Source of the DNA: Isoetes taiwanensis
Lineage: Eukaryota > Streptophyta > Lycopodiopsida > Isoetales > Isoetaceae
NCBI GenBank assembly: GCA_021234155.1
Contig: JAJEKV010000030.1
Coordinates: 15,552,003 to 15,616,002 of the forward strand
Direction: 5' to 3'
Length of the DNA stretch: 64,000 bases
The notes below the pieces were generated by a model. It saw only the letters and a list, made by a program, of their open reading frames with translations, searched no databases and was not told where the DNA came from. Position numbers and translations under genes: made by a program. Below are positions 1-8,956 of the stretch, one piece after another (positions within the stretch are counted from its first letter, which is position 1; every line of letters starts with the position of its first letter).

Positions 1-612
1 ATGCCCACAAATCCACATAGGGCCAACCCAAAAATTCCTTCATTAGATACCCAATTAATCTTATCTTTTCACATTTTGGAAGTTTTGGCTTATTTATGTA
101 GGTAACTTAAAGTTTATTTTGGCATTGATTGTGCATCTCAGGGGTATATTATAGGCACATTGTTAGGTTTGGTTATGAACATGTAGGGATCAAATCATAT
201 TACGTTTTGCCTGAGTCCCTTTCTCTTTTCACCTTTTTACCTCGAAAATGTAACAATTGTATCTACATAAAGGAGCTTAATTGATCATCAAACGTAAAAT
301 GTTTTATCTACACAAATGAGCTCAAATGTGTAAGGAATAGAGCCAAATATCTAAGCATTATTTGACACAAAGGGCTTCTTTACGTCCATGTTCTCAATGT
401 CTGCTAGAGTTTTACACATAAATTTGCATGAATGGATCAGGAAAAAACTCTCTAGAACAATGGCCAATAAAATCATTTTTGCAAGTTAGGGTTTAGTACA
501 TCAAAGATCTAGGGATTCATCATACATGATTTCCTTACACATGTTTATAGTTTAAGGAGACATTTGAGATGCATGCTATCCTTTATAAAATTTTGTCCTT
601 GTTACAAGCTTT
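1..612. other. AT-rich intergenic sequence with repeat remnant at 1-35
   Basis: No coding region or RNA gene is recognised here. The first 35 bases (ATGCCCACAAATCCACATAG then GGCCAACCCAAAAA) resemble, with an internal deletion, the repeat module at 3,120-3,182, suggesting that an older copy of that module crosses the window edge. Confidence 0.4.
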
Positions 613-668
613 ATGGCTTCAAATTCAACACTTACTAGTTCGCACAAACATCATTATACATTAGTTAC

Positions 669-812
669 AGCAATCCTCTTGGCACCACATTTAAACAAAC
701 TTAAGCAAACATTAGCTCAGTTGAAAATTTCCCAAAATATAGCAATCCTCTTGGCACCACATTTAAACAAACTTAAGCAAACATTAGCTCAGTTGAAAAT
801 TTCCCAAAATAT
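669..812 (+). repeat. 72-bp tandem duplication
   Basis: Two identical 72-bp units start at 669 and 741, each beginning AGCAATCCTCTTGGCACCAC. Because 72 is a multiple of three, the open frame across them (613-831) is merely repeated as a 24-residue unit. No protein family is recognised, so I treat this as a local duplication and not as a gene. Confidence 0.85.
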
Positions 813-831
813 AGCAGCAGCAAGGGGGTGA

Positions 832-1611
832 TTGGAGCACCAGGAAAAAGAACAGACTTTGTTAGTTGACCTTGTCAAGCTCTGAAATTGGCCTTATAGA
901 AAAGACCCTGTTAATTGATCCTGAAGTCGCAAAGAACTCTACACATTGTTCCAAAACAATGGAACTAACAATTTTTCTAATGCATGAATCTATGACTGCA
1001 ACAATAAGAGCCCTGTTCCTCGTATTCTTTCTTCAATACGACACAATTATCATAATCCGGACCTGCTGCAAATAAAGATGCACCTTTCCATGCAGTTGTG
1101 ATAGGACTGTTGCAACAACAGAATAAATTAGCAGTGGCAAATTACCTAGTATGGCCAGTAAAGAGGTGTCACATGTCTGTCCTTTGTATGGTAATGTCAT
1201 ACTCATATGGGACAAGAGGTCGAAGTTCCAGCTCCCTGAATGTACATGCAAGAAACATGTGAAAATAACCAACCCAGGGAGGAAGCAGATAAAAGCTGAG
1301 AAAAGAGCTTACAGCTTCTCCTTGAAGTATGGGAACAAGGTATTTCCACCAGTCAAAACTATAGTGTTTAGGAAAAAACTAAGAGATACATGAGAGTACT
1401 AGACAGGAAGTATTGTGTCGTTTCCACTCAGCACTTTCTTAATTATCTTTGCTTTTGTTTGTCCAAGCTACATGACTTTCATAGAAAAAGTACATCCTTG
1501 TCACAAAGGAGCTGCATTAGATATTGCATATCATTTATGAAACCATCTTCAGTCTAATCATGGTCATTTGACTCAAATTAAATTGTCATGCAGTTAATAA
1601 AAATATCCATT
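832..1611. other. No recognised gene
   Basis: Short open frames occur on both strands, the longest being 80 codons at 1,151-1,393 (+) with a CxC motif, but none matches a family I know. This is where the C-terminal exons of the ARP6 fragment would lie on the minus strand, and I see none. Confidence 0.4.
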
Positions 1612-2196
1612 ACCTTCAATACAAAAGAGGATGTAGATCAGGATGGCAGTTACTAATAGCTCGAACAATACACTCAGCTAAGCCGGCCTCTTCCATGCCT
1701 GCACAAATGAACTCAGTTATTGAGGTCATCCAAAATAGATGGATGTCTTTTTTGCCCTGAATACCTAAGTCTGCAGGTTGGAATAACATCTCAGGCACCA
1801 TGAACTGCTCATTTGTCAATGTAAGCTCCTACAAAGAGATTTCAGGAACCACCGAGTATCATTTATTAATAATGATTTAAGCTTTAATGCTGATACAACA
1901 CTTTAATAACTGCCCTACATGTCCTTAAGACCATCCTAACACATCCATGTAAGTAATGCACCTGCTCATCAATGATGACCACATTTCTTTTATTTTCGGT
2001 TGTTCCAGCAGGTACTTCCATTTCTTTGGCACACGCATTTTCAGATTGAAAACTTTCAGTCATATCTTCCTCATCTTCCTCATTTTCAAGAGCTTTTTGC
2101 TTTTCCAAATAATAGGCATCAACAGCTCTTGGATCTTTCACAAATCCCCTTTTGTGTTTCACTCCATCTGGCAGGACATATTGAGACCTGATCTAA
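1612..2196 (-). pseudogene. ARP6: ARP6 (actin-related protein 6) gene fragment, introns retained
   Basis: ARP6 is a nuclear actin-fold subunit of the SWR1/SRCAP complex that deposits histone H2A.Z. Three consecutive exons are readable on the minus strand. 2,196-1,962 starts QYVLPDGVKHKRGFVKDP and continues through an acidic insert to NVVIIDEQ. 1,828-1,765 encodes ELTLTNEQFMVPEMLFQPADL. 1,698-1,612 encodes MEEAGLAECIVRA through HPDLHPLLY. Splice sites are canonical: donor CAG|GTGCAT, acceptor TTTGTAG|GAG, donor TTAG|GTATTC and acceptor GTGCAG|GC, the last pair bounding a 66-bp intron. The third exon reaches a TGA where the family continues with the SIILTGG strand, so it is truncated or mutated. 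N-terminal exons are missing; an unrelated ENPP fragment lies there instead. The family call is firm. Pseudogene status rests on the stop and the missing ends. Confidence 0.85.
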
Positions 2197-2302
2197 TTAC
2201 CTTCCCCAGTTGTAATTGCATCAAAGAATAAGTTGAGAATCTAACATCTGTAGGAAGTGTTAGATCCTGTCACGATTGAGAACAACTTTTAACTAATCAT
2301 AA

Positions 2303-2771
2303 ACAGTAAGAACAACACCTTGCAACGTATCTATTCTCTCTTCAAAGGGAGTAGATTTATTATAATGCTGACAAAATTTAGGAGGGCAAGACCAAGGCCC
2401 TTTCTTCACTTCTGACCCAGGCTAGAAATATGTTGATGCGTGGATCCCCTTTTTAACTACCGTTTCCCATATGGGCTCTCCCAACCACCATTTTGGATCT
2501 ACATTCCCCATGTTCAAAGAGTCATTGCTACCAGGATCAGGGTCTGGAAATGAATTGGCAATTATACCATGTCATGCAGGATATAGACCTGTCGCAATGG
2601 AGTAATAGTTTGGAAAAGTAGTAGTAGGGAACACTGAATCATACCTGGTTCTGCTTCAGTTCCATTCAGGCGCAATCTATCTATATTTGGAACGCCCACT
2701 TTCCACTGGCAACCCCACCGGAATCCATCAGAAGACACCAGTATGACCAAAGGCTTATCCAGCAACTTCAA
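2303..2771 (-). pseudogene. ENPP-type nucleotide pyrophosphatase/phosphodiesterase first-exon fragment
   Basis: Type I phosphodiesterases of the alkaline-phosphatase superfamily hydrolyse nucleotides and phosphodiesters, usually in the secretory pathway. The minus strand reads KPLVILVSSDGFRWG (metal-binding Asp), then NIDRLRLNGTEAEPGMI, then in a shifted frame VFPTTTFPNYYSIATGLYP, which holds the catalytic Thr region. PKWWLGEPIWETVVKKG, GPWSCPPKFC and TPFEERIDTLQ follow. Lesions are a one-base frame slip near 2,633-2,640, a TGA replacing Trp at 2,572-2,574 and a TAG replacing Trp at 2,422-2,424. The exon seems to end at a donor-like CAAG|GTGTTG near 2,324. The rest of the domain is absent, and the ARP6 fragment follows directly. 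Confidence 0.85.
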
Positions 2772-3039
2772 GGCCGGGCGAACTCGGCAGATTCGGGAAC
2801 AGATAGATGGGGTTGAAAATAAAGGAGAAAGAAAGAAGGGCTAAAATCTCCCAAATCGTCAAGAGTTGCATAGCTGAGATTAAGGGAGATGAGATTATGC
2901 CCTAGAGGGTATAAGGAAGGGATAAACATGTGCTCAACTCGCCAGAACCCTGACGGAAGGCGCGGAAGGGAGGGCAGAATCCGAGGTGCAAAAGCCATAG
3001 CCAAGTCCGGCGGATAGCGTTTGTGTAGCAGGCTGATAA
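2772..3039. other. Leader-like sequence between ENPP fragment and repeat module
   Basis: On the minus strand this lies between the repeat module and the first recognisable ENPP codons. It is more GC-rich than its surroundings and has no family match. It may hold the original 5' leader and signal-peptide region of the captured ENPP gene; that is inference. Confidence 0.3.
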
Positions 3040-3182
3040 TGGGGCTGGATGACCGACCATTTACAGGCAGCAGCCAGTTTTTAGCAGTCATCAGCATATG
3101 CTAGGTATATGCCAGCATATACTTGAATATGCCCACATACCCACATAAACGAGGGTTTGCCCCCCTAGGGGCAACCCAAAAA
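3040..3182 (-). repeat. Hairpin-bearing repeat module, copy 1
   Basis: Read on the minus strand this begins GGGTTGCCCCTAGGGGGGCA plus AACCC, an inverted repeat. It continues through a TATGTGGGTATGTGGGCATA tract with repeated CATATGC words, to ATGACTGCT and a CTGTAAATGGTCGGTCAT-type sequence. The same order of motifs occurs on the plus strand at 14,147-14,300. This copy sits directly 5' of the ENPP fragment. Confidence 0.65.
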
Positions 3183-3338
3183 ACGAATGGCATATGAACC
3201 ATTGGGAAAGAAAATTCCCATAAACATACCCAAACAAAAATTTTCTTTTTTTTTTCCTTAACGAATGGCATATGAACCATTGGGAAAGAAAACTCCCATA
3301 ACATACCCAAACAAAAATTTTCTTTTTTTTCCCTTTTT
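3183..3338 (+). repeat. 78-bp tandem duplication
   Basis: Two units starting ACGAATGGCATATGAACCAT begin at 3,183 and 3,261. They differ at few positions and end in T-tracts of different length. No coding function is seen. Confidence 0.85.
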
Positions 3339-3699
3339 TTTTTCATTTGAAAATAAGAATACATAACGAAGTTAATGCAAGTAATTCAAGATTTTGAATC
3401 TATAATTTCTTGTTGTTTATTGGCATTTGCAACTTGGCATTTCTTGGCATTTGCAACTTCATGAACACAGAAACCATTAGACATAGTAATGTATTAAGTA
3501 TTTGATATTCTTTTATTTAAATCCATAATGGAAAACATTCCATAGCACAATGAAACACAAAAGCTTCAATTTTATTTTATTTTTGTTTATGCACCCATTG
3601 TCTGTGGGTGCTCTTATGCAAGCTCGGTGAAGCCTTTCAGGTTATGCACTAACAGGGCTCTCATCCAGTTCATCTTGACCCCAAGAACACGTCGTTCTC
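3339..3699. other. No recognised gene
   Basis: AT-rich sequence with a short direct repeat (TTGGCATTTGCAACTT twice around 3,420-3,460). Nothing else is recognised. Confidence 0.4.
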
Positions 3700-4290
3700 G
3701 CATCGACACTCTCACTCACTCGTCATCCAGTGTTGTTAAACATTCCTCCAGGATGTTGAAAGTGTTGCGTAATGACACTTGGACATCAAAAATATTCCTA
3801 ACTGCATGCTTTGCCATCTCAGCTGCATCAAAGAATGGCCCATTCTCCATGTCCAAAACGTTCTCCAATGTGTTGTCAACCTCCTTCTGTTCGTCGAATG
3901 ATGCATCGAAATTGATATTAGTGAAAGGGCTAAATAGTGAATCACTTGCTTGCTCAGTATCTCCACTAGCACCTAAACACACAAACAAGTGTTAGGTAAA
4001 GAACAAAGCACAAAAAAATGAAACAAAAGGAAATCTATATTAAACAAAATATACTATGCCTAAGAAATAGCTAAAGTATGATCTCTATGATTCAAAGGAA
4101 TGTAATCCTGGAAGGGAGTGAATTCTGGATCTTCTGGTGAAATAACGGCTGGAGTTTATGCTTCATATTCAGTGCCTTCGACATGAAAAGTTCTCGGAAT
4201 ATCTGTTTCATATCCATCGTCCAAAGAATCATTGCTACTTTTGTCGCTTGAAAAACCGCTAGATGAGCCGTCAACTTCATTTAGCTTATT
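3700..4290 (-). other. Two exon-like acidic reading segments, unrecognised
   Basis: On the minus strand a segment at 3,976-3,716 follows an acceptor-like TGTTTAG and reads an acidic, Asn/Asp-rich peptide (for example DNTLENVLDMENGPFFDAAE). Upstream, 4,290-4,085 reads a Ser/Asp-rich peptide with one internal TAA. Composition and possible splice signals suggest exons of an old gene or of an element-encoded protein, but I recognise no domain. Confidence 0.3.
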
Positions 4291-4373
4291 GCTATTATCA
4301 TCTCAAAACCTCCTTCTTCTTTTTTCCACTCTATGAATAGGTGAAAAGTTTAATCGGATAATTCGAGTGCTCA

Positions 4374-4821
4374 TCAAATAGAAGTACCCAAGCAAAGATC
4401 ATCTAGAAAGACTCTGAACAAATGTGATGGCATTTCTTTGAATATGGCATCCATTGCTCTCTGATATGTTGCTGAAGCATTCATTAGACCAAAAGGCATC
4501 CTTTTCATAGCAAAGGTGCCCCAAGGTGTAATAAATGTTGACTTGGGCTGATCTTCCTCCTTGATACTAATTTGATTGAATCCTGAAAAACCATCCAAGA
4601 AAGAGTAGATTTCTTTCCCCTGCAACAGCATGTAAGACCTGTTCCAGAAAAGGTAAGGGGTAGCAATCTTTCACAGTGGCCTTATTCAGGTCTCTATAAT
4701 CAATGCATATCCTTATTGTTTTGTTCCTTTTTTCAATTGACACAATACAAGACAACCAATCAGGATTTACTATCTCTGCTATCTCTGGGGGTCCGTCATC
4801 TGTCCTCATGGATGCTGCCAA
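4374..4821 (-). pseudogene. Ty3/gypsy reverse transcriptase, N-terminal part
   Basis: This encodes the finger/palm region of a Ty3/gypsy RT. Readable motifs are IRICIDYRDLNKATVKDCYP in one frame (from 4,821), then YSFLDGFSGFNQISI, FITPWGTFAMKRMPFGLMNA and VFLDDL in another (from 4,631). A frameshift therefore lies between about 4,631 and 4,567. Sequence is lost after the catalytic aspartates, so the copy is dead. The RT family is unmistakable. Confidence 0.9.
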
Positions 4822-4853
4822 TGTGGCATGACGTAAAAATACTATCTATCTAT

Positions 4854-5480
4854 CTATCTATCTTTTATCAGGTCAAGCAAAGCAACATTTATCCGTCTTA
4901 ACTTCTGTACCACAGGTTTTTCATTTTCCTTAATTCTTATTTCAAACTCACAAACCTTTCTGTCAACACCTAGTAGCTCTTTATAATCCCAAGCAAAAAT
5001 GTCCTTCCATTCCTCTAGGATTTGAGTAACTTTACCTTCATCTTCTTTTTTGAATAGATCTCCAACATACAAAATTCTCTCTTGGCCATTTTTCTCTATT
5101 TTTACCTCTTCTACCTGTTTTTCATTGCTTACATTGATCACCAGGATTGGATGCAATTGCTTTAAGTCTTCCTCCTCCAATTCTTCTTCTCTGATTGCTC
5201 CCTCAGATAAATGTTCAAGTAGAACATTTTTGCAAAGGGCATCTGCTTCACTATTCAGGTCTGTTGTTACATGTTGCAGCTCCCAACTCTTGAAACCTGC
5301 AAGCTCTTCCATGCCTTGGTCTCTAAGTGCTATCATTTCCTCTTGTTTGGCTTGATATTCACCTGAAATTTCTGGCAAACCAATTGTGAATCATCAAAGA
5401 ACAATATTAGTTATGCCAATATGTTTAGCTTCCTGAAATCTTGCAATAATGGCCTCGTATTCAGCCATGTTTGAGATAGT
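4854..5480 (-). pseudogene. RNase H-like remnant and PR-RT linker located upstream of RT
   Basis: Upstream of RT, the minus strand reads SNMAEYEAIIARFQEAKHIG, then after stops EISGEYQAKQEEM, and finally WELQHVTTDLNSEADALCK. The AEYEA helix, the YQAK segment and the (H)V..(E)LNSEADAL ending are the pattern of the RNase H domain that follows RT in most Ty3/gypsy elements, or of the extra 'archaeal-type' RNase H of Tat-lineage elements. Here it precedes the RT. It is followed in frame by an acidic linker and by KVCEFEIRIKENEKPVVQKL, the usual lead into RT. Stops near 5,395-5,400 break it. Confidence 0.65.
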
Positions 5481-5563
5481 ATTGGGGTGTATCCTGCCAA
5501 CTGTTTTTATCTTTGAAAATGGCAGCAGAAGAAGCAATGTTTATTTTTTTAGAAACTCCCCCA

Positions 5564-6814
5564 TCAAACCATAGGAAGCAAGGCAAGATTTTCTTGTGAA
5601 GATGTATCATCCTTTGTTGTTAGTACTGACTTTGCATTGGAGACAACAATGAACATTTCATATTCACCAAAAAGATTTGGCACTAACAAGTCTTCTTCAA
5701 TAAAATTGATCGAATCAGACTCACCTAATTTATTTAGAAGGATTACTGTTCTCTTGCCATCTGATATAGTGCATTCTCCTTTTGACCAAATAGGTCTTGC
5801 ATCAACAATGGAAAGCCATCTGCTCCCTAAGAGTAGATCATATATATCTGTCTTGTCATCCATTCCTTCAAAGGCCACCACTACAAAGTTAGCAGCAACC
5901 ACAATTCCTTCCACATTTATCAAAACATTGCTTAATATGCCTATAGAATTTATCTTTGAATCCGAGAAGGATTTTAACACCATAGGTGCTTTCCTATCTA
6001 TTTCCAGACCACACATTCTCATTACATAATGAGGCATGACATTTAAAGGAGATCCTCCATCAAGTAGCACTTTGGTTAGAGTTCTCTTGCCCACCTTAGC
6101 TGCACATGTGAAGGCACCTGGGTCATATTCATTTTGCATTAGCACTTGTTCATCAATGTGACCTGTGAGAGCTACTTGCTCTTCTTGTGATAAATTGACA
6201 TGCTCCTCCCTGGTCATATTCAATATCTTTTCTCTATATGAAGGTGCAATTCTGAGCAATGTGAGCAGGTCTACACTTATTTTTGCATTCTTCATTAAAG
6301 AATCAAACTCATCAAGCTCGTTATCTTTTCTAGCATATTTTTGATGGGGAGAAATAGGTACAAAATGATTGTCTTCTTTAGCTTTTTCATAGGGCACCTT
6401 TGTTTCAAATCTGCCATGGACATTTTCTTCACATCTCGCACCTTGCATGGCTCTGGTGTGCACAGCCATGATTTCTTCCTGCTCCTTTAACTCCTGCATA
6501 AACCTGATTGACACAACTGGATCAGTAGCAAACCTAACTGAGGTAGAGGGACTTGATTCAGGGGCAAATCTATTTCTCGCATTTGGTTCAGTAGCCTTAG
6601 TTGCTTCTTGTCTTGCAAAATACTCTTTTACACTGCACCTTTCCTCATATCCAATTGCCTTGCAAAAGGCATAGAATGGGCACTCCTTACCAAAATGTCC
6701 TCTCTTCCCACATCTTGTGCATGGTCTATACCAACAATAATCAGCAGCGTGACTATCTCTTTGGCAATGTGCGCAAGGTGGATAAGTCTCCCTTTCAGGT
6801 CTCGAGGTTTTCAT
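5564..6814 (-). CDS. Gag C-terminus with two zinc knuckles fused to aspartic protease (element A)
   Basis: A 416-codon open frame from a retrotransposon polyprotein. Two CCHC knuckles lie near the N-terminus: CAHCQRDSHAADYC (about residues 16-29) and CTRCGKRGHFGKEC (about 36-49), which bind element RNA. The aspartic protease core has VLLDGGSPLNVMP near residue 250, with DGGS in place of the usual DTG/DSG, and a later LLGSRWL flap/hydrophobic segment. Protease would cleave the Gag-Pol precursor inside virus-like particles. This frame is open, but the upstream gag and downstream RT are broken, so it is a relic. The first Met is not a true start; the frame continues upstream through a frameshift. 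Confidence 0.85.
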   Translation of the reverse strand: MKTSRPERETYPPCAHCQRDSHAADYCWYRPCTRCGKRGHFGKECPFYAFCKAIGYEERCSVKEYFARQEATKATEPNARNRFAPESSPSTSVRFATDPVVSIRFMQELKEQEEIMAVHTRAMQGARCEENVHGRFETKVPYEKAKEDNHFVPISPHQKYARKDNELDEFDSLMKNAKISVDLLTLLRIAPSYREKILNMTREEHVNLSQEEQVALTGHIDEQVLMQNEYDPGAFTCAAKVGKRTLTKVLLDGGSPLNVMPHYVMRMCGLEIDRKAPMVLKSFSDSKINSIGILSNVLINVEGIVVAANFVVVAFEGMDDKTDIYDLLLGSRWLSIVDARPIWSKGECTISDGKRTVILLNKLGESDSINFIEEDLLVPNLFGEYEMFIVVSNAKSVLTTKDDTSSQENLALLPMV

Positions 6815-6927
6815 TTCTTGAAGTTGTTTTCGACCTCTAGCAATGCTTCAGATACCTTTCAGATTTCAGTTCTGACATCAGCTATAGGACTAGTTGAATC
6901 CTCCAACTTTGGCTTCTTCTTTTCCTT

Positions 6928-7730
6928 TTAGATAGCATAGACTGGTACTGGACCATGTCCCATGTATTCTGGCTCATAATCTGGAAAGAATGGATCATTA
7001 GTCATGTGCACATCATCAGGAAGATAAGAAGAAACATTGGCAATCTCAATAGCTTTAGTGAAAGCTTTGTGTATAGTATCAAAGCCTTCTTGCTTCTGGA
7101 GCTTATACATTTTCCTATAGACTCTAGGCCTACTGCTACGCCCTCTTATAAAACATGCCACAAGGTGTAAAGTGTGATTTGGAACCTGGGTATTTTGGCA
7201 TTTAGTTAAATACATATGGAATCTCTCAACATACTGATGAACAGTTTCTCCCAGCTTGATGCTGAAAGATTGCAATTCAAAGACCAAATTCTGAGGTTCA
7301 ATGAGCTTACCAAACCTCTCCAAAAATTGTTTCTCAATTTCTTACCAAGAGTTTACACCTGTGCTGATAACATATTCAAGCCAAGCCCTTACCTCATCAT
7401 TCTTGAAGGACTTTTTGAACTCTGAGAACTTGCTTCCCTTTTTATAACCACAATCTAAGTAGTATTCTTCAAAAGTCTTTAGGAAATTGTTAGCATTGAC
7501 ACTCGGGTCAAAGATAGGAGGAGGAATAGGCACATTAAGTTCAAAATATTGCATACCTGCACTGCCTTGATTGGTTGATCCAAACTGTGCAATAGGCACT
7601 CCTGTATTTTCTTGAGGTTCAGTGCGTACTTGCTCAGCAGCCTCATTACTTCCTTTAGGAGCCATGAGTTCCATAAGATCCAGGTGGGATCTCGGTAGAA
7701 CCTCCAAAATGTTGAAGGTGTTCCTGGCAA
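6928..7730 (-). pseudogene. Ty3/gypsy gag (element A, copy 1)
   Basis: Retrotransposon capsid-type Gag. Readable segments are FDPSVNANNFLKTFEEYYLD, FKNDEVRAWLEYV and LGETVHQYVERFHMYLTKC, the usual Gag helices. A TAA at about 7,342 interrupts the frame between VNSW and EIEKQFLERFGK. Further stops and a frame change lie between 6,930 and 6,815, before the zinc-knuckle ORF. Both duplicate copies carry the 7,342 TAA, so it predates the duplication. Confidence 0.85.
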
Positions 7731-8899
7731 ACCTTCAACCTCAATGGTTTAGAACCTCCAGGTTACTTAAGGCAACCACTCTGTGTGAGAAAATTCAAAC
7801 AAAAAGCTTGAATACAAGTTTAGAAGTGCTTTTCCAAATAATAAAAAAAAAGACTGCCTCAGAAAGAAAGATGCCATTTGAAAGCTAAGAAAGATTTGAT
7901 CATGATTTCAAACATTAGGGCTACTTAAGATCTCAAGCAATGTAAGGGCAAAAGTCAGATGCCAAAACATCTGCAGAGATCACTCAAATATGCACTTTTG
8001 ACTGGGTCAAAAAATGAGTCAATATCCCTGACAATGAGCAATTTTTTGCAGATCAAAAGATATGAATCTTTTTTGAGTTCTGGCAATTGTTTCTCTCTCT
8101 GGTATGTCTGCACACAAGGATCATATGCTTTTTCCTAGATGAATTACTCTCTACAAATGCACTCAATCTATTTGCAATCACAAAACCTCTTGAATGTATG
8201 CACTGATTTACCCTGAATGCAACTTAGTCTGGTTGTGATGTGGAATTTAATCCTACAGAGTAGAATATGATGTAATCTAGTTCACAGTATGCTTTCGATA
8301 AACAATTTACACCTTCAAATTCCGCTTTTACCTTATTGTTTTACCTTGCTTTGAAAGTTGAGTGCAAATTAAACTCAGATATGTCACCAAGGTTAGATTT
8401 TCATTCATCTCAATATCACACAAACATAAAACAGATTCCCAAGCTCTGTAGTCTTGGGTATAGGATTAAAACAATCTTCAAAATAGCAAATAAGATGGTA
8501 GCATCAGGTAATCCTTAGATTCTGAAGCTCGAAAAGTAGATTCAAGCAAGAGTCATTAAAATCGGTCTTAAAATGAGCAATCTTCGTCAATTCTCACGCC
8601 TAAAGCCCTCGAAAATTCTCGATGAACAATTCCCCTTTTCCAAATGCTCTGTTCCAGTACGTTCTTGGCAATTTCGGCTCATAATCTTGTCTTTTAGTTT
8701 AATTTTGTAGTGCTTGGCCTAGAATGAGTAGATCCGAGGGTGTTTAGCAATGATTAGGTGGTTGATTCCAGAGAAATGGTCGGATCTTGGCATGATTTGG
8801 ATTTTTAGGGTTCTTGAGAAATCTTGGCCCATTTATCCCACAAGCATTTTTCAAAAAGGCAGACTTGGATATATAAGGCCTGGCACACATGGATTATTA
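7731..8899 (-). other. 5' leader/LTR-like region of element A
   Basis: This 1.17 kb precedes gag on the minus strand and has no long ORF. It is present in both copies of the duplication and starts at the same base (TAATAATCCATGTGTGCC) in each, so this is the shared 5' limit. I found no TGGTATCAGAGC-type primer site and no matching 3' LTR. Whether it is an LTR or a leader is open. Confidence 0.45.
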
Positions 8900-8956
8900 A
8901 TATTACGTGGATAGGATTTTTTTTTTTTTTTTTTTTTTTTTTGAACTTTGGCACGA
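8900..8956 (-). other. A-tract junction between the two copies
   Basis: On the minus strand, copy 2 ends inside its zinc-knuckle region, followed by TCGTGCCAAAGTTC, then about 26 A, then TCCTATCCACGTAATAT, and copy 1 begins. The A-tract lies in sense orientation after a truncated gag sequence. Confidence 0.75.

Larger units (their letters stand above)
4374..8899 (-). mobile_element. Truncated Ty3/gypsy LTR-retrotransposon A (leader-gag-PR-RNH-like-RT)
   Basis: On the minus strand, from 8,899 down, the order is: leader without ORF (8,899-7,731), gag (7,730-6,928), zinc knuckles plus aspartic protease (6,814-5,564), an RNase H-like remnant with a PR-RT linker (5,480-4,854), and the N-terminal half of reverse transcriptase (4,821-4,374). 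The RT sequence stops just after its VFLDDL catalytic motif, and RNase H, integrase and the 3' LTR are missing. No second LTR or target duplication is found, so the ends are approximate. The 5' part (6,384-8,899) is duplicated almost perfectly at 8,957-11,470. Confidence 0.85.

Noticed and set aside
613-831. 72-codon ORF with a repeated 24-residue unit
   Set aside because: It is produced by a perfect 72-bp tandem duplication; no homology, promoter or splice signal supports a gene.
3152-3182. Rho-independent terminator or CRISPR repeat
   Set aside because: The hairpin repeats are dispersed in a plant genome, lack regular spacing and flank transposon-like sequence.
4844-4862. Functional meaning of the TATC repeat between RT and linker
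   Set aside because: A short (ATCT)n microsatellite that interrupts the pol frame; simple replication slippage explains it.
8919-8944. T-tract as a transcription terminator
   Set aside because: In a plant nuclear context and at this junction it is better read as the complement of a poly(A) tract.
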